Origin: Marivita sp046592965
GTDB lineage: Bacteria > Pseudomonadota > Alphaproteobacteria > Rhodobacterales > Rhodobacteraceae
Assembly: GCF_046592965.1 (NCBI RefSeq)
Contig: NZ_JBISBV010000009.1
Location: 17,590 to 81,589, forward strand
Length of the DNA stretch: 64,000 bases
Reading direction: 5' to 3'
Below the pieces are notes generated by a model that saw only the letters and a list, made by a program, of their open reading frames with translations, was not told where the DNA came from and searched no databases. Of this stretch, positions 26,407 to 35,667 are shown one piece after another (the stretch's first letter is position 1; each line of letters starts with the position of its first letter). A program made the translations under genes and the position numbers.

Positions 26407-27441
26407 TTACATGCCGCGCACGGTCTCGATCATCAGCTTGACGTTTTCGGGGTCCGCATCCGGAGTGATCCCGTGCCCCAGATTGAAGATATGCGGCCCA
26501 CCCGACAGCGCTTTGACGACCTTGCGGGTTTCGTCCACCAGCGCTTGTCCGCCCGTGACCATGTGCTTGGACGCCAGATTGCCCTGCACACAGCCACCCG
26601 CCTGCACATGCTCGGCCACCCATTCCGGGCTGACACTGTCATCGACAGCAACACAATCCGCGCCCGTGGCCGCGTGAAAGCCGATATACTTGTCACCTGC
26701 CTGACGCGGGAACACGATCACCGGCGTCCCGGGATGGCGGCGCTTGATTTCTTCGGTGATGATCTTTGTCGGGCGCAACGCGTAGCGGTCAAAATCGTCA
26801 CCTTCGAGAGAGCCGGCCCAACTGTCGAAAATCTTCACCACCTCCGCGCCCGCGTCGATTTGCGCTGACAGATAATCAATGGTGCCTTCGGTGAGACGGT
26901 CGATGATCGCCTCGAACACGGGGCGGTTTTCATCCTTGAGCTTGTGCGCCGGGCCTTGATCGGGCGTGCCTTTGCCTGCGATCATGTAGGTTGCCACCGT
27001 CCAGGGCGCACCTGCAAAGCCGATCAGCGTGGTCTCTTTCGGCAATTCGCGGCGCAGGATGCGGATGGTTTCATAGATCGGGTTGAGCGTGTCATGGATC
27101 ATCTCGCCCTGGCCCAGCTTGTCGAATTCGGCTTGCGTTGTGATCGTCGACAGTCGCGGCCCTTCGCCGGTGACGAACCACAAATCCGCGCCCAGCGCCT
27201 GCGGCAGCAGCAGGATATCGGCAAACAGGATCGCGCCGTCAAAGCCGAAGCGGCGGATCGGTTGCAACGTGACTTCGGCCGCCAGTTCGGGGTTGTAACA
27301 CAGCGACAGGAAATCGCCCGCCTGCGCGCGAGTCGCCTTGTATTCGGGCAGATAGCGCCCCGCCTGACGCATCATCCAGATCGGCGGGGTGGGAAGCGTC
27401 TCGCCTGCAAGCGCACGCAGAATGGTTTTCGTCTCGGCCAT
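26407..27441 (-). CDS. hemE: Uroporphyrinogen decarboxylase
   Basis: This protein has 344 residues from the ATG at 27441. The family signatures PPIWMMRQAGRYLPEYKATRA (about residues 18-38, with the invariant Arg) and GFAGAPWTVATYMIAGKG are present, as are the catalytic Asp in LFADILLLPQALG and the late block NLGHGITPDADPENV. It removes four carboxyl groups from uroporphyrinogen III to form coproporphyrinogen. It is divergent from hemC over 100 bases. Confidence 0.96.
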   Translation of the reverse strand: MAETKTILRALAGETLPTPPIWMMRQAGRYLPEYKATRAQAGDFLSLCYNPELAAEVTLQPIRRFGFDGAILFADILLLPQALGADLWFVTGEGPRLSTITTQAEFDKLGQGEMIHDTLNPIYETIRILRRELPKETTLIGFAGAPWTVATYMIAGKGTPDQGPAHKLKDENRPVFEAIIDRLTEGTIDYLSAQIDAGAEVVKIFDSWAGSLEGDDFDRYALRPTKIITEEIKRRHPGTPVIVFPRQAGDKYIGFHAATGADCVAVDDSVSPEWVAEHVQAGGCVQGNLASKHMVTGGQALVDETRKVVKALSGGPHIFNLGHGITPDADPENVKLMIETVRGM

Positions 27442-27541
27442 GATACATTCCTTCACTTTAAGGCTCGGATCTCCCCTTGGCGGCGATAAGTCAAGCCGGG
27501 CCCTGTTGTCAGGACAAGATTACGCGCCTAAAGGAGGGCTT

Positions 27542-28492
27542 ATGACGATTGAATTACCCAGCCCCGCCAAACCGCTCAATATCGGCACCCGTGGATCGCT
27601 GCTCGCGCTCGCGCAAGCCAACGAGACCCGCGAACGACTTGCGGAGGTGTTCGATCTTCCGTTCGAGGCGTTCACCATCGTCGTCATCAAGACGACCGGC
27701 GACCGGATCATCGACCGACCGCTGAAAGACATCGGCGGCAAGGGCCTGTTCACCAAAGAGATCGAAGACGCCATGTATGCAGGCGAGATCGACATCGCCG
27801 TGCACTCGATGAAGGACATGCCGGTGGAGCAGCCAAAGGGGCTGATACTCGATTGCTACCTGCCACGCGAAGATCCGAGAGATGCGTTTATCTCGCCCGA
27901 ATACAGCTCCATCTCGCAACTGAGCGAGGGCGCGATTGTCGGCACCTCATCGCTGCGGCGACGCGCACAATTGCTCAATCGGCGGCCCGACCTCAACGTT
28001 GTCGAGTTTCGCGGCAACCTCCAGACGCGGCTGAAAAAACTCGACGACGGCGTCGCATCCTGCACCTTTCTTGCGATGGCCGGGCTGAACCGGCTGGCGC
28101 TGGACGATGTGCCGCACACGCCAATTGATACCGACGACGTTCTGCCAGCAATTGCCCAAGGGGCGATCGGCATCGAGCGGCGCGACGATGACAGCCGCGC
28201 GGCAGAGATGCTGGCGGCGATCCACGACACGCAAACCGGCCAGAGACTGGCCGCCGAGCGGGCCTTTCTGGCCAAGCTCGACGGCTCGTGCGAAACACCG
28301 ATTGCAGGCCTCGCCGAACTTGACGGCGATACGCTCCATCTGCGCGGTGAAGTGTTGCGCCCCGACGGGTCTGTGTCTCATGCCGACGAGATCAGCGGGC
28401 CGATTTCCGACGGTGCCAAGATGGGCACGGCGCTGGGGCAAACCCTGCTCGAACGCGCCGGACCCGGTTTTTTCGACTGGCACACGTCCTAG
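27542..28492 (+). CDS. hemC: Hydroxymethylbilane synthase (porphobilinogen deaminase)
   Basis: The ATG at 27542 is preceded by AAAGGAGGGCTT, an excellent ribosome-binding site, and gives 316 residues. The binding site for the dipyrromethane cofactor is the Cys in DGSCETPIAG, and SLRRRAQLL and the KDIGGKGLFTKEIE substrate-contact block are intact. It polymerises four porphobilinogens. The divergent arrangement with hemE allows shared control of tetrapyrrole synthesis. Confidence 0.97.
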   Translation: MTIELPSPAKPLNIGTRGSLLALAQANETRERLAEVFDLPFEAFTIVVIKTTGDRIIDRPLKDIGGKGLFTKEIEDAMYAGEIDIAVHSMKDMPVEQPKGLILDCYLPREDPRDAFISPEYSSISQLSEGAIVGTSSLRRRAQLLNRRPDLNVVEFRGNLQTRLKKLDDGVASCTFLAMAGLNRLALDDVPHTPIDTDDVLPAIAQGAIGIERRDDDSRAAEMLAAIHDTQTGQRLAAERAFLAKLDGSCETPIAGLAELDGDTLHLRGEVLRPDGSVSHADEISGPISDGAKMGTALGQTLLERAGPGFFDWHTS

Positions 28493-28502
28493 ACGCCAGA
28501 CC

Positions 28503-29306
28503 TCATTCGGGCACTGCAAAGGTCAGCGATGCCCAGAGCGATTCCCAGACAGGAGCGCCGGTCTGCGCCGCGTCCACTGGCCGCAGAACAACCGCGTCGA
28601 CCAGGTAGGCATGCCCGGCCTGCACCGGCAAGACAGCCCGCCCGGCCTCGTCGGTCCGGTGTAGGGTCACCTCGACACTGCCGTCGGGGGCCTTGGAAAA
28701 CAGCTCGACCTGCACGTCGGCGCGCGGCGCGCCGTTATACAGCACGCGCACCGGCATCCCATCTCCCAACGCGTCGGTATAGGGATTGGCATCCGCCACG
28801 ATCTCGGTCGTCAGCCCCATTTCGGCGTCGGCACCTCGACCCTCTCCCACGGCGATCAGGCTCTTGGCGTACCGGCTATACTGCTCGACGAAGCCCGTTT
28901 GCGGCAACCCGCGCGCCAGATGGTCCGACGCGGCGTTCGCGAAATCCTTGTGCTCCACAAAGTTCAGAAACTTCTGCCAGTCGCGATAGGTCAGCGTGTA
29001 GTCGCGCGTCTGGTGGACGACGACGCAAAGCCCGTCCTGCGGTGCATCCACCGTCAATGCCGGGCGATCTCCCGCGCGCCCTGCAACCGCTTGCGTTTCG
29101 CCGCTGCAACTCAGGTCGAAGCGCTCGAAATTGCGCGGCAGGTAAGCCTGCACCGCGCCGCCGAATGTTTCACCGACCTTCAGATCTGCCCGCATCGGCG
29201 CCCCCGGTGCCACCTGATACGCCTCTGGCTCGATCCAGAATTCATGTGCGTTCACCACCACCGGCAACGTCGTCGTCACCAGCGCAATCACTCCGAACCA
29301 ATTCAT
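28503..29306 (-). CDS. DUF4198-type exported protein
   Basis: This protein has 267 residues. It has a signal peptide (about 1-20) ending at NAHEFWIEPE, which begins with the histidine typical of metal-binding DUF4198/CbiK-like periplasmic proteins (His right after cleavage, as in NikM/CbtA-like families). Beta-rich regions follow, with VRVLYNGAPRADVQVELF and GHAYLVDAVVLRPVD near the end. It probably takes part in transition-metal handling in the periplasm, but the evidence is only family-level. It is translated together with the SRPBCC gene (overlap ATGA). Confidence 0.75.
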   Translation of the reverse strand: MNWFGVIALVTTTLPVVVNAHEFWIEPEAYQVAPGAPMRADLKVGETFGGAVQAYLPRNFERFDLSCSGETQAVAGRAGDRPALTVDAPQDGLCVVVHQTRDYTLTYRDWQKFLNFVEHKDFANAASDHLARGLPQTGFVEQYSRYAKSLIAVGEGRGADAEMGLTTEIVADANPYTDALGDGMPVRVLYNGAPRADVQVELFSKAPDGSVEVTLHRTDEAGRAVLPVQAGHAYLVDAVVLRPVDAAQTGAPVWESLWASLTFAVPE

Positions 29307-29770
29307 ACCGATCTCGTCGCTTTCAATTCGATTTCGCGCGCATAATGCGTCATTCGCTTCTTCAATTTTCGGTTGATCGAGGACCGCGCCAGCTTCAACG
29401 ACTGAACGAGAAGGCGCGAGGATAAAGATTTCGGCATCATCTTGAAGGCGACGTTGACCCGCGTGCGCCCGGGAGAAAGCGGCACCAGTTCGATCTGCGT
29501 GTCGGTCTCAAGCCCGCCCGACGCTCCACTGAACCGCAGGAAGTTCAGTGGTTCAAACGCCGCAAGCTGGATATCGGCCTCGCGTTCCTTGCCGCGAAAC
29601 CGGAATTTTGCCACCCAACCCTCGCCGGTTTCGGGCATCGCCCCTCTGAACTTGCGACGTACCTCGATGCCACGTCGCAAGGCCTGCCGTTCCAGCACAT
29701 CGAATGCGATCAGCTCGGCAAACACATGATCAATCGGTGCAGCAACATCTTCGATTGCCGTAACTTGCAT
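29303..29770 (-). CDS. SRPBCC-family (START-like) protein
   Basis: This protein has 155 residues of the helix-grip fold: VAAPIDHVFAELIAFDVLERQALRRGIEV at the N-terminus and a C-terminal amphipathic helix (about 115-150). The family binds hydrophobic ligands or cofactors in a deep pocket. No catalytic residues can be assigned. The downstream overlap with the DUF4198 gene suggests a shared transcript, but I cannot link the two functions. Confidence 0.72.
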   Translation of the reverse strand: MQVTAIEDVAAPIDHVFAELIAFDVLERQALRRGIEVRRKFRGAMPETGEGWVAKFRFRGKEREADIQLAAFEPLNFLRFSGASGGLETDTQIELVPLSPGRTRVNVAFKMMPKSLSSRLLVQSLKLARSSINRKLKKRMTHYAREIELKATRSV

Positions 29771-29809
29771 CGTGGGCTTCCTTTTGGTCCGTCAACGTTC
29801 AGAGTTGCG

Positions 29810-30778
29810 TCATTCAAGCGTATCGGCAAGCCAATTGCGCAACAAAAAATGTGCGATGGCTCCTTTTCGGGCTGGCAGCAACCCGTCACGGCGCCCGGCA
29901 AAGGCATCCATGATCTCTTCCCGACTGACCCACATCGCGTGCTCGATTTCGACCGGATCGATGGTGATCTCGTCGCTCAGCGCAAGAGCGTGACAGCCAA
30001 ACATCAAGGAGGCCGGAAATGGCCAGGGTTGGCTCGACAGATAGCGCACCTCGCCGATGCGCACCCCCGTCTCTTCGCGCACCTCCCGCCGCACTGCGGC
30101 TTCGATCGCCTCGCCCGGTTCGACGAACCCCGCAAGGCACGAGTACATGGCCGGTGGCCATCCCGGAGACCGCCCCAAAAGCACCTTGTTGCCACGTGTG
30201 ACAAGCATGATGACGACCGGATCAGTGCGCGGGAAATGATGCGCGCCACACTCCGGGCACACCCGTTGCCAACCCGATTGCGTCACCTCGCTTTGCGCAC
30301 CGCAGCGGGCGCAGAACCCGTGTGTCTCGTGCCAGCCGATGATGGCCTTTGCGGTGGCAGCTAGTTCGGCGTCGCGCGGGCAAAGCGAGGTCATGACGCC
30401 GCGCAACTCGCCAAACACATGGTCTGCCGTGGTGGAAGGATGACGTTGTTCACTCGAATCGACAAAGGCCCCGACCTCGGCCGTGTCACCGTCCGGTTCC
30501 CAGGCCGAGATATCATGCGCAAAACGCACCGCGCCGTCCTCACGCCCCAGCAAGACAGGCGCACTCCGGGCCTCCTTGAGGATCGCGTGATCGAGCGGCA
30601 ATCGCGCCAACTGGCGGGTTCGACCGTCGCCGACCAAGAGCGGCTTGCCTTTCCAGAGAACAATGGTGCGGCTCTCGGGCGCGTGCAGTGCTGCGGCAAG
30701 CGCCGGGATATTGCCTCTGATTTCCGCCGCCCGATCAAGGCCGGAGCCCCCGAACGTCACATATTCCGCATTGCGCAT
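29810..30778 (-). CDS. nudC: NAD(+) diphosphatase / NAD-cap decapping Nudix enzyme
   Basis: This protein has 322 residues from the ATG at 30778. The zinc ribbon has four Cys (CARCGAQ then CPECG). The Nudix box GFVEPGEAIEAAVRREVREETGV (with an extended SQPWPFPASLM motif after it) is complete, and the latter marks the NADH-hydrolysing NudC branch. NudC cleaves NADH and NAD+ and removes NAD caps from RNA. A longer frame to 30877 lacks a credible start. Confidence 0.93.
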   Translation of the reverse strand: MRNAEYVTFGGSGLDRAAEIRGNIPALAAALHAPESRTIVLWKGKPLLVGDGRTRQLARLPLDHAILKEARSAPVLLGREDGAVRFAHDISAWEPDGDTAEVGAFVDSSEQRHPSTTADHVFGELRGVMTSLCPRDAELAATAKAIIGWHETHGFCARCGAQSEVTQSGWQRVCPECGAHHFPRTDPVVIMLVTRGNKVLLGRSPGWPPAMYSCLAGFVEPGEAIEAAVRREVREETGVRIGEVRYLSSQPWPFPASLMFGCHALALSDEITIDPVEIEHAMWVSREEIMDAFAGRRDGLLPARKGAIAHFLLRNWLADTLE

Positions 30779-30906
30779 GACGCGCGCGCCTCCCGTTCCG
30801 TGTCTCCTTGCGATGCCATGCGTCATGGGAAAGCGCAACGCGGATCCCGAAAAATGACGCGCCCGACGGCCTTGCAATTCGCCGCGCCCCCCCTTATTTG
30901 AAGCAT

Positions 30907-31002
30907 TGAGAGGTTGGCGCGGGCGAGCGCCTCGCCAACCCGGTCAGGTCCGGAAGGAAGCAGCCGTAACGAGCCCCGCTTGGGTCGTTGTCCAGCCTCT
31001 CA
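30907..31002 (+). ncRNA. ffs: Signal recognition particle 4.5S RNA
   Basis: The conserved apical loop GGTCAGGTCCGGAAGGAAGC and the following CAGCC are diagnostic of bacterial SRP RNA. The ends pair as TGAGAGGTTGG with CCAGCCTCTCA, giving a hairpin of about 96 bases. It lies in the gap between nudC (divergent) and a phosphatase gene (convergent). The RNA binds Ffh and targets membrane proteins co-translationally. Exact ends are estimated from the pairing. Confidence 0.95.
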
Positions 31003-31004
31003 CC

Positions 31005-31520
31005 CTAGCTGTTCTCATCATGACGCAAGAAAACCGCCGGCTCCCGCCTGGCGCGTTTTGCCCAGCGCATCTGGGATGATGTTTCCACGGCACAGGGCCG
31101 GATTGCCCGCAATCTTTCCAAGGCGTCATCTGCCGCTTCTCCGACTTCGATCATCAGCCGCAAGGCCACCATCCCCGAACGCCCGCATCCGCTGCGGCAA
31201 TGCACCAGCACCCGGCCTCCGCCCATCAAGGCGCGACGCGCATTGACGCTGAACCTTGGCCACGCGGTTTGGAAGGTCGCGTCGGGCGCGCTGAAATCCT
31301 GGATTGGAAGATGTTCCCATCGCGCGCCTGCATCCATCAGATCGCGGCCCAATGAGGATGCCCCGGCAGCGACCAGTTCGACATCGGTCACAAGTGTCAG
31401 GACAAGCGCCGGAGTCCATTCCACGAGATGCTGCACATCATCGGCATAGTTGCTCGTGCTTCCGGGAATGGACGACATCGCAAGGATGCCATTTCCAACG
31501 GGCAACGCGTAGACAATCAT
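31005..31520 (-). CDS. Protein-tyrosine/dual-specificity phosphatase-like protein
   Basis: This protein has 171 residues from the ATG at 31520. The P-loop VHCRSGCGRSG matches the CX5R signature (Cys nucleophile, Arg six residues later). A preceding Asp in IQDFSAPD is a candidate general acid. No signal peptide is visible. The substrate is unknown. The start lies two bases before the metallopeptidase stop. Confidence 0.78.
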   Translation of the reverse strand: MIVYALPVGNGILAMSSIPGSTSNYADDVQHLVEWTPALVLTLVTDVELVAAGASSLGRDLMDAGARWEHLPIQDFSAPDATFQTAWPRFSVNARRALMGGGRVLVHCRSGCGRSGMVALRLMIEVGEAADDALERLRAIRPCAVETSSQMRWAKRARREPAVFLRHDENS

Positions 31521-31522
31521 GG

Positions 31523-32356
31523 CTACAACTGATCGGCGCCGAACGTGTCGCAATCGCGAATTGCGCCGCTTCGATACCCCGTGGCAAACCAGCGGGAGCG
31601 CTGCTCTGATGTTCCATGTGTAAACGTGTGGGGCTGCGGCACGCGGCCCGCGCGACGTTGCAGATGATCGTCCCCGATCATCCTCGCGGCGTTCAGTGCT
31701 TCTTCCATGTCGCCCGGTTCCAACAGCCCGTCAACCGACCGCGCCCAGACACCGGACAGGCAATCGGCCTGCAGTTCCAGACGGACCGTCAAGGCGTTGG
31801 CGCGCGCCTCGCCGGCAGCCTGACGACGCTCGTTGACCTGGCCCAAAATCCCGAGTTCATTCTGCACGTGGTGCGCAACTTCGTGCGCGATCACATAGGC
31901 TGCCGCGAAATCCCCCCGGGCACCCAACTGACGCGCGAGCGTGGCAAAGAACGCCGTATCGAGATACGCTTTTTCATCCGCCGGGCAATAAAATGGCCCC
32001 GTCGCTCCGCTGGCGTTGCCACAGGGCGATGACGTCACGCCCGAGAACAGCACCAGCACCGGGGGCTCGTAGGATTGGCCGACCTGAGTCTGGAAGACAT
32101 TGCTCCACACCTGTTCGGTGGTGGCCAACACGCGCGAGGTGAATTGCGCCGCGCGCTCTTCCTCGGGGCTTATATCACGCGACGTCTGCGCGGATTGCGG
32201 CGTTTGCTGCAAGAGCGGTGTGACATCGATGCCGGCAAAGTAGCCGATCGCGAGAACCACGAGAAGTCCGACGCCGCCAAGGCCCGCCTTCGCGCCACCG
32301 CTGCTGCGGCGGCGGTCTTCGATATTGCGGCTGCCGCGAATTCCACGAAGGCGCAT
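31523..32356 (-). CDS. Neutral zinc metallopeptidase (YpfJ/KPN_02809 family)
   Basis: This protein has 277 residues. A short cytoplasmic basic segment and one membrane segment (about 22-38, LGGVGLLVVLAIGYFAG) are followed by a periplasmic metallopeptidase domain. The zinc motif is HEVAHH in AYVIAHEVAHHVQNELG, with a downstream Glu-rich helix (RLELQADCLSGVWA) and the C-terminal FATGYRSG segment. Family substrates are not known. It directly precedes the phosphatase gene. Confidence 0.82.
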   Translation of the reverse strand: MRLRGIRGSRNIEDRRRSSGGAKAGLGGVGLLVVLAIGYFAGIDVTPLLQQTPQSAQTSRDISPEEERAAQFTSRVLATTEQVWSNVFQTQVGQSYEPPVLVLFSGVTSSPCGNASGATGPFYCPADEKAYLDTAFFATLARQLGARGDFAAAYVIAHEVAHHVQNELGILGQVNERRQAAGEARANALTVRLELQADCLSGVWARSVDGLLEPGDMEEALNAARMIGDDHLQRRAGRVPQPHTFTHGTSEQRSRWFATGYRSGAIRDCDTFGADQL

Positions 32357-32419
32357 GTCCCGTCTCCCTCTCCCTCGGAAGACATGATACACAACGCGCG
32401 ATGCGCTGACAGCCCCCGA

Positions 32420-33211
32420 TCAGTCGGTGCCGCGGATCGTGCTGGCGAGCGCGGAAAACACCTGGTTGTTGGCGGCCAGAACGGTGCCGTCTTCCAGTGG
32501 TTTCTGCCCGTTCCGCACCCCTTCGATCAGCGCCCCCGCTTCGGACGCAACCAACAGACCGGCGGCAAGTTCCCAGACCTTGGCCTCCCGCTGCCAGAAA
32601 CCTTCGAGCCGCCCCGCCGCCACATACGCCAGATCAAGCGCGGCCGATCCGGATGCCCGCAGGCCCGAGCATTCCGGCATCACGCGGGCGAGGTCTTTCA
32701 GGGTTGCCGGCAAGGTCCGTTTGACACCATGCGGAACACCATGGCCGAATACGGATTCAACCATTTTAGCGCGGTTCGACACCCGAACCCGTTTATTGTC
32801 GTTCAGCCACGAGCCCCGGCCCTTTTCGGCATAAAACATCTCATCCTTGGCGGGGTCGAAAACAACCGCCGACACGATCTGGCCCTTGTGTTCCAGCGCG
32901 ATCGTCACTGCAAAATGCGGCTGCCCGTGCAGGTAGTTGGTGACACCGTCCAACCCGCTGACGATCCAGCGGCGCGTCGGATCTTCGCCTTCAGTCTCGT
33001 TTGACGGATCAAGCCAGCCATATGTGGCGCGCACCCCAGCGAGATCGTTGCGCAGAATCTCCAGCGATGCCACCGCAGCGCGTTCGACAAAGTCTTCGGC
33101 GCTCTTGACCGAGGTTTGAAGATTTTCGACTTCGCGAAAATCCTTGTTGAGCGACCGACCCGCCTTGCGAGCGGCCTTGATCATGATGTTGAGATTTGCA
33201 CTGCCCTGCAT
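32420..33211 (-). CDS. Inositol-monophosphatase-fold protein, probably catalytically inactive
   Basis: This protein has 263 residues and is full length with good family framing (AARKAGRSL, WLHGQPHFAVTIALEH-like block, SAALDLAYVAAGRLEGFW). Metal ligands differ from active SuhB enzymes. The usual GEE becomes DPS at 68-70, DPLDGTTN becomes SGLDGVTN at 85-92 (first Asp replaced by Ser85), and WD becomes WE at 213-214. Only Asp88 remains. I infer a pseudo-enzyme, possibly with a binding or regulatory role; a canonical SuhB would be expected elsewhere. See findings. Confidence 0.8.
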   Translation of the reverse strand: MQGSANLNIMIKAARKAGRSLNKDFREVENLQTSVKSAEDFVERAAVASLEILRNDLAGVRATYGWLDPSNETEGEDPTRRWIVSGLDGVTNYLHGQPHFAVTIALEHKGQIVSAVVFDPAKDEMFYAEKGRGSWLNDNKRVRVSNRAKMVESVFGHGVPHGVKRTLPATLKDLARVMPECSGLRASGSAALDLAYVAAGRLEGFWQREAKVWELAAGLLVASEAGALIEGVRNGQKPLEDGTVLAANNQVFSALASTIRGTD

Positions 33212-33415
33212 CCTGGGCCTCCGGCTATTCGGGGTAAGACCGGGCGTATATGCGCGCGCTGCGCCAATGCCAAGGGGGCGCGGCGACGAACATGTTCACA
33301 GGGGCTGATGCCTTGACGCTCGCTCCTTGTTGTATCTTCGACTTCAACCAAAGCTCGCTCAGCTTTGTGAAGAAATCGTCAATATCGGAAAAAACTTCCA
33401 GTGCACGAAGCGAGA

Positions 33416-34321
33416 TCAACCGATGGCGGCCTCGAATTCCCGCCATTCACCCTTGGACATCCCCGAATTTTCCTGTGTGACCGTCTCCCCTTTCAGCATG
33501 CGCCGCACACAATCCAGAGCGGTGCCCGACAAGGTCGCGCCGCCCATCCGGTAATCTTCGAACGCGCGATACGCAAACGGCACCCAATCAGCGACCACTT
33601 TACATATCTCGTCGGCGTAAACCCTTATTTCATACTGCGCATGCGAATCTGCGCGCAGACGAAGAAAATGGAGCAGGTTGTGGAGATCGACTTTCCAATA
33701 CCATTGCGTGTAGATATTCGCGGGCAGGTTCATACGCGCCAACTCGCGGGCCAGACCCTGTTGGCCGTCCTGGCTGATCATTTCCTCGTAATGATCATAG
33801 CAGCGCATCGCGTCATCGCGCAGCAGGCGCAGCACGCGGTCCGCCTCCTCGCCCTCCAATGCCGCGCCGCGGCCCTGGTTGTTGACCACCGATTGCGCAT
33901 TCAGGTGTTCGGGCGAAGGAATGTAGAATTCCCGATCCAGAATCGAATATCGCGCGGAGTATTCGTTGACATTGGCAGTCCGGTGCCGAATCCACTGCCG
34001 CGCCACGAAAACCGGCAGTTTGACGTGCAACTTGATTTCGCACATCTCGAACGGAGTCGAATGCCAGTGGCGCATCAGATACCGAATCAGGCCTTCGTCG
34101 TTCTGCACCGATTTCGTGCCCTTGCCGTATGACACGCGCGCCGCCTGACAGATCGCGGCATCGTCGCCCATGTAATCCACGACGCGGACCAACCCGTGAT
34201 CCAGCACGGGATAGGCCGTATATAGATGACGCTCCATTCCCTCGCTGACGGCGCGCAGGGTCTGCCGAGGGCTTTTGCGCTGCTCTTCGATTTCGGCTTG
34301 TTGTTCCGACGACAGGGGCAC
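33416..34321 (-). CDS. thyX: FAD-dependent thymidylate synthase ThyX
   Basis: This protein has 301 residues. The ThyX motif is complete in RQWIRHRTANVNEYSARYS (Arg/His/Arg core and nucleophilic Ser region), and WKVDLHNLLHFLRLRAD near the C-terminus supplies the RxxxR-type FAD/dUMP contacts. It makes dTMP from dUMP using methylene-tetrahydrofolate and FAD/NADPH and replaces ThyA. The long N-terminal helix is common in alphaproteobacteria. Confidence 0.95.
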   Translation of the reverse strand: MPLSSEQQAEIEEQRKSPRQTLRAVSEGMERHLYTAYPVLDHGLVRVVDYMGDDAAICQAARVSYGKGTKSVQNDEGLIRYLMRHWHSTPFEMCEIKLHVKLPVFVARQWIRHRTANVNEYSARYSILDREFYIPSPEHLNAQSVVNNQGRGAALEGEEADRVLRLLRDDAMRCYDHYEEMISQDGQQGLARELARMNLPANIYTQWYWKVDLHNLLHFLRLRADSHAQYEIRVYADEICKVVADWVPFAYRAFEDYRMGGATLSGTALDCVRRMLKGETVTQENSGMSKGEWREFEAAIG

Positions 34322-34541
34322 GGCGCTTCCTTTTCCGCTGAGATGAGTCGCAGGCGACTGTACTGCGCCTGCATATTGCCGCCAAGCCGGTCACGACCGC
34401 TAAATCTGGGAACGTGTATCTGCGCCGCACTGCCCGGATTTTTACATGCGCGATGCGCGGCGCCCGTTGACTTTCACCAGAGGCTGCCGGACTTTCGGGT
34501 CAAGTCAAAAAACTCAAAACCAGCCCGAGGCAGAATTTTCG

Positions 34542-35654
34542 ATGACCCGCACCCTTCTCTTGATCCTATGCCTCGGCCTCGTTTCCGCCTGCGACAGCGG
34601 TGGCGGAGATGTCCTGCAAACTCCCGATGATGAGCAGACCGGCAACGGATCGAACGGAGATGGCGACGGCGATCAAGATGGCGCGGGTGGGGGCCCGATC
34701 GACAGTGACAAGGAACTGCCACCGGGGACAGAGACTCCCAATCCAAGCGAGACAATTTTTCGCCGCGAACCTTTTGATGCGGAGCGGGGCGACGGTTATC
34801 TCAGAGAGGTCCGCTACAACGCTGATGACGATACGTTTTTCGTGGAAGGTCTTGGCTTTGACGGCAGTCAACCAGATGGTGCCGCATTCTCGCGCTCAGC
34901 CTTCGGACAACTGGGGTCACGATATGCACTGTATGAGGCGCCTAGAATCTTCAATGATTCAGTTACTGGAACCCCGATCAACCAATTGGCGCATAGGGCG
35001 CTTTATGGCGTAAGCCCCTCCGGCCAAACCGAATTTGCGATAGTGCGGACCGGTGGCTACATGAATTACGGTTTCGGAGGCTTCATTTACCAGCGTAACG
35101 GCGACGTCGTTCTGCCAGCCGAAGGGCAAGGCACGTACAAAGGAGACTACGGCGCGGTCCGCGATTTCGATGGCAGAGGCGGTTTGGAATATACCGATGG
35201 CATCGCCGAAATCGACATCGACTTTAGTGGTTTTAGAGGGAATTGTGTGAGTGCGGAATGCGACAATGCCGTTAAAGGGACAATCAGCGGACGGCGTTTG
35301 TTCGACGTCAACGGCAATGACATTACGCGAGTTTACCTAGACGCTCTCAGTGCGCAAAATGGGGGTGTTGCATTGAGTCAAATGCCGGTCGTCTCGTTTG
35401 AGGTCGGCCCAAACGTGGCCGATAGGAACGGAGAAATCTCCGGCACGGTCTTTACCGCATTGAACTCGAATGACGGGACTTCCATCACATCCAATTTAGC
35501 AGAAGGCGGCAGCTACTACGCGGTCATGTCCGGAGATCACACTTCGTTGCCTGGAGGCGAAATTGTCGGAGTCGTCGTCTTCGAAAATGACGACCCGCGT
35601 TACGAAGGAGTCACTGTCAGGGAGACTGGTGGATTTGTCGCGGTGCGGCGTTAA
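34542..35654 (+). CDS. Surface lipoprotein with TbpB-like barrel (probable Slam client)
   Basis: This protein has 370 residues from the ATG at 34542. A lipobox LVSAC places lipidated Cys17. A long Asp/Gly/Asn-rich linker (about 18-60) leads to a beta-rich body. The last third (about 285-370: EISGTVFTALN, SYYAVMSGDH, EIVGVVVFEND, VRETGGFVAV) resembles the small beta-barrel ends of TbpB/HpuA-type surface lipoproteins. The next gene, 13 bases away, looks like a Slam translocator. The encoding DNA looks less GC-rich than its neighbours. Ligand unknown; binding of metal, heme or polymer is speculative. Confidence 0.72.
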   Translation: MTRTLLLILCLGLVSACDSGGGDVLQTPDDEQTGNGSNGDGDGDQDGAGGGPIDSDKELPPGTETPNPSETIFRREPFDAERGDGYLREVRYNADDDTFFVEGLGFDGSQPDGAAFSRSAFGQLGSRYALYEAPRIFNDSVTGTPINQLAHRALYGVSPSGQTEFAIVRTGGYMNYGFGGFIYQRNGDVVLPAEGQGTYKGDYGAVRDFDGRGGLEYTDGIAEIDIDFSGFRGNCVSAECDNAVKGTISGRRLFDVNGNDITRVYLDALSAQNGGVALSQMPVVSFEVGPNVADRNGEISGTVFTALNSNDGTSITSNLAEGGSYYAVMSGDHTSLPGGEIVGVVVFENDDPRYEGVTVRETGGFVAVRR

Positions 35655-35667
35655 GAAATTTTCGCTT

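Noticed and set aside
33212..33415. Spacer between the phosphatase-like gene and thyX as a possible gene remnant
   Set aside because: Short frames exist (for example from 33327) but overlap thyX antisense and lack motifs; I see only spacer.
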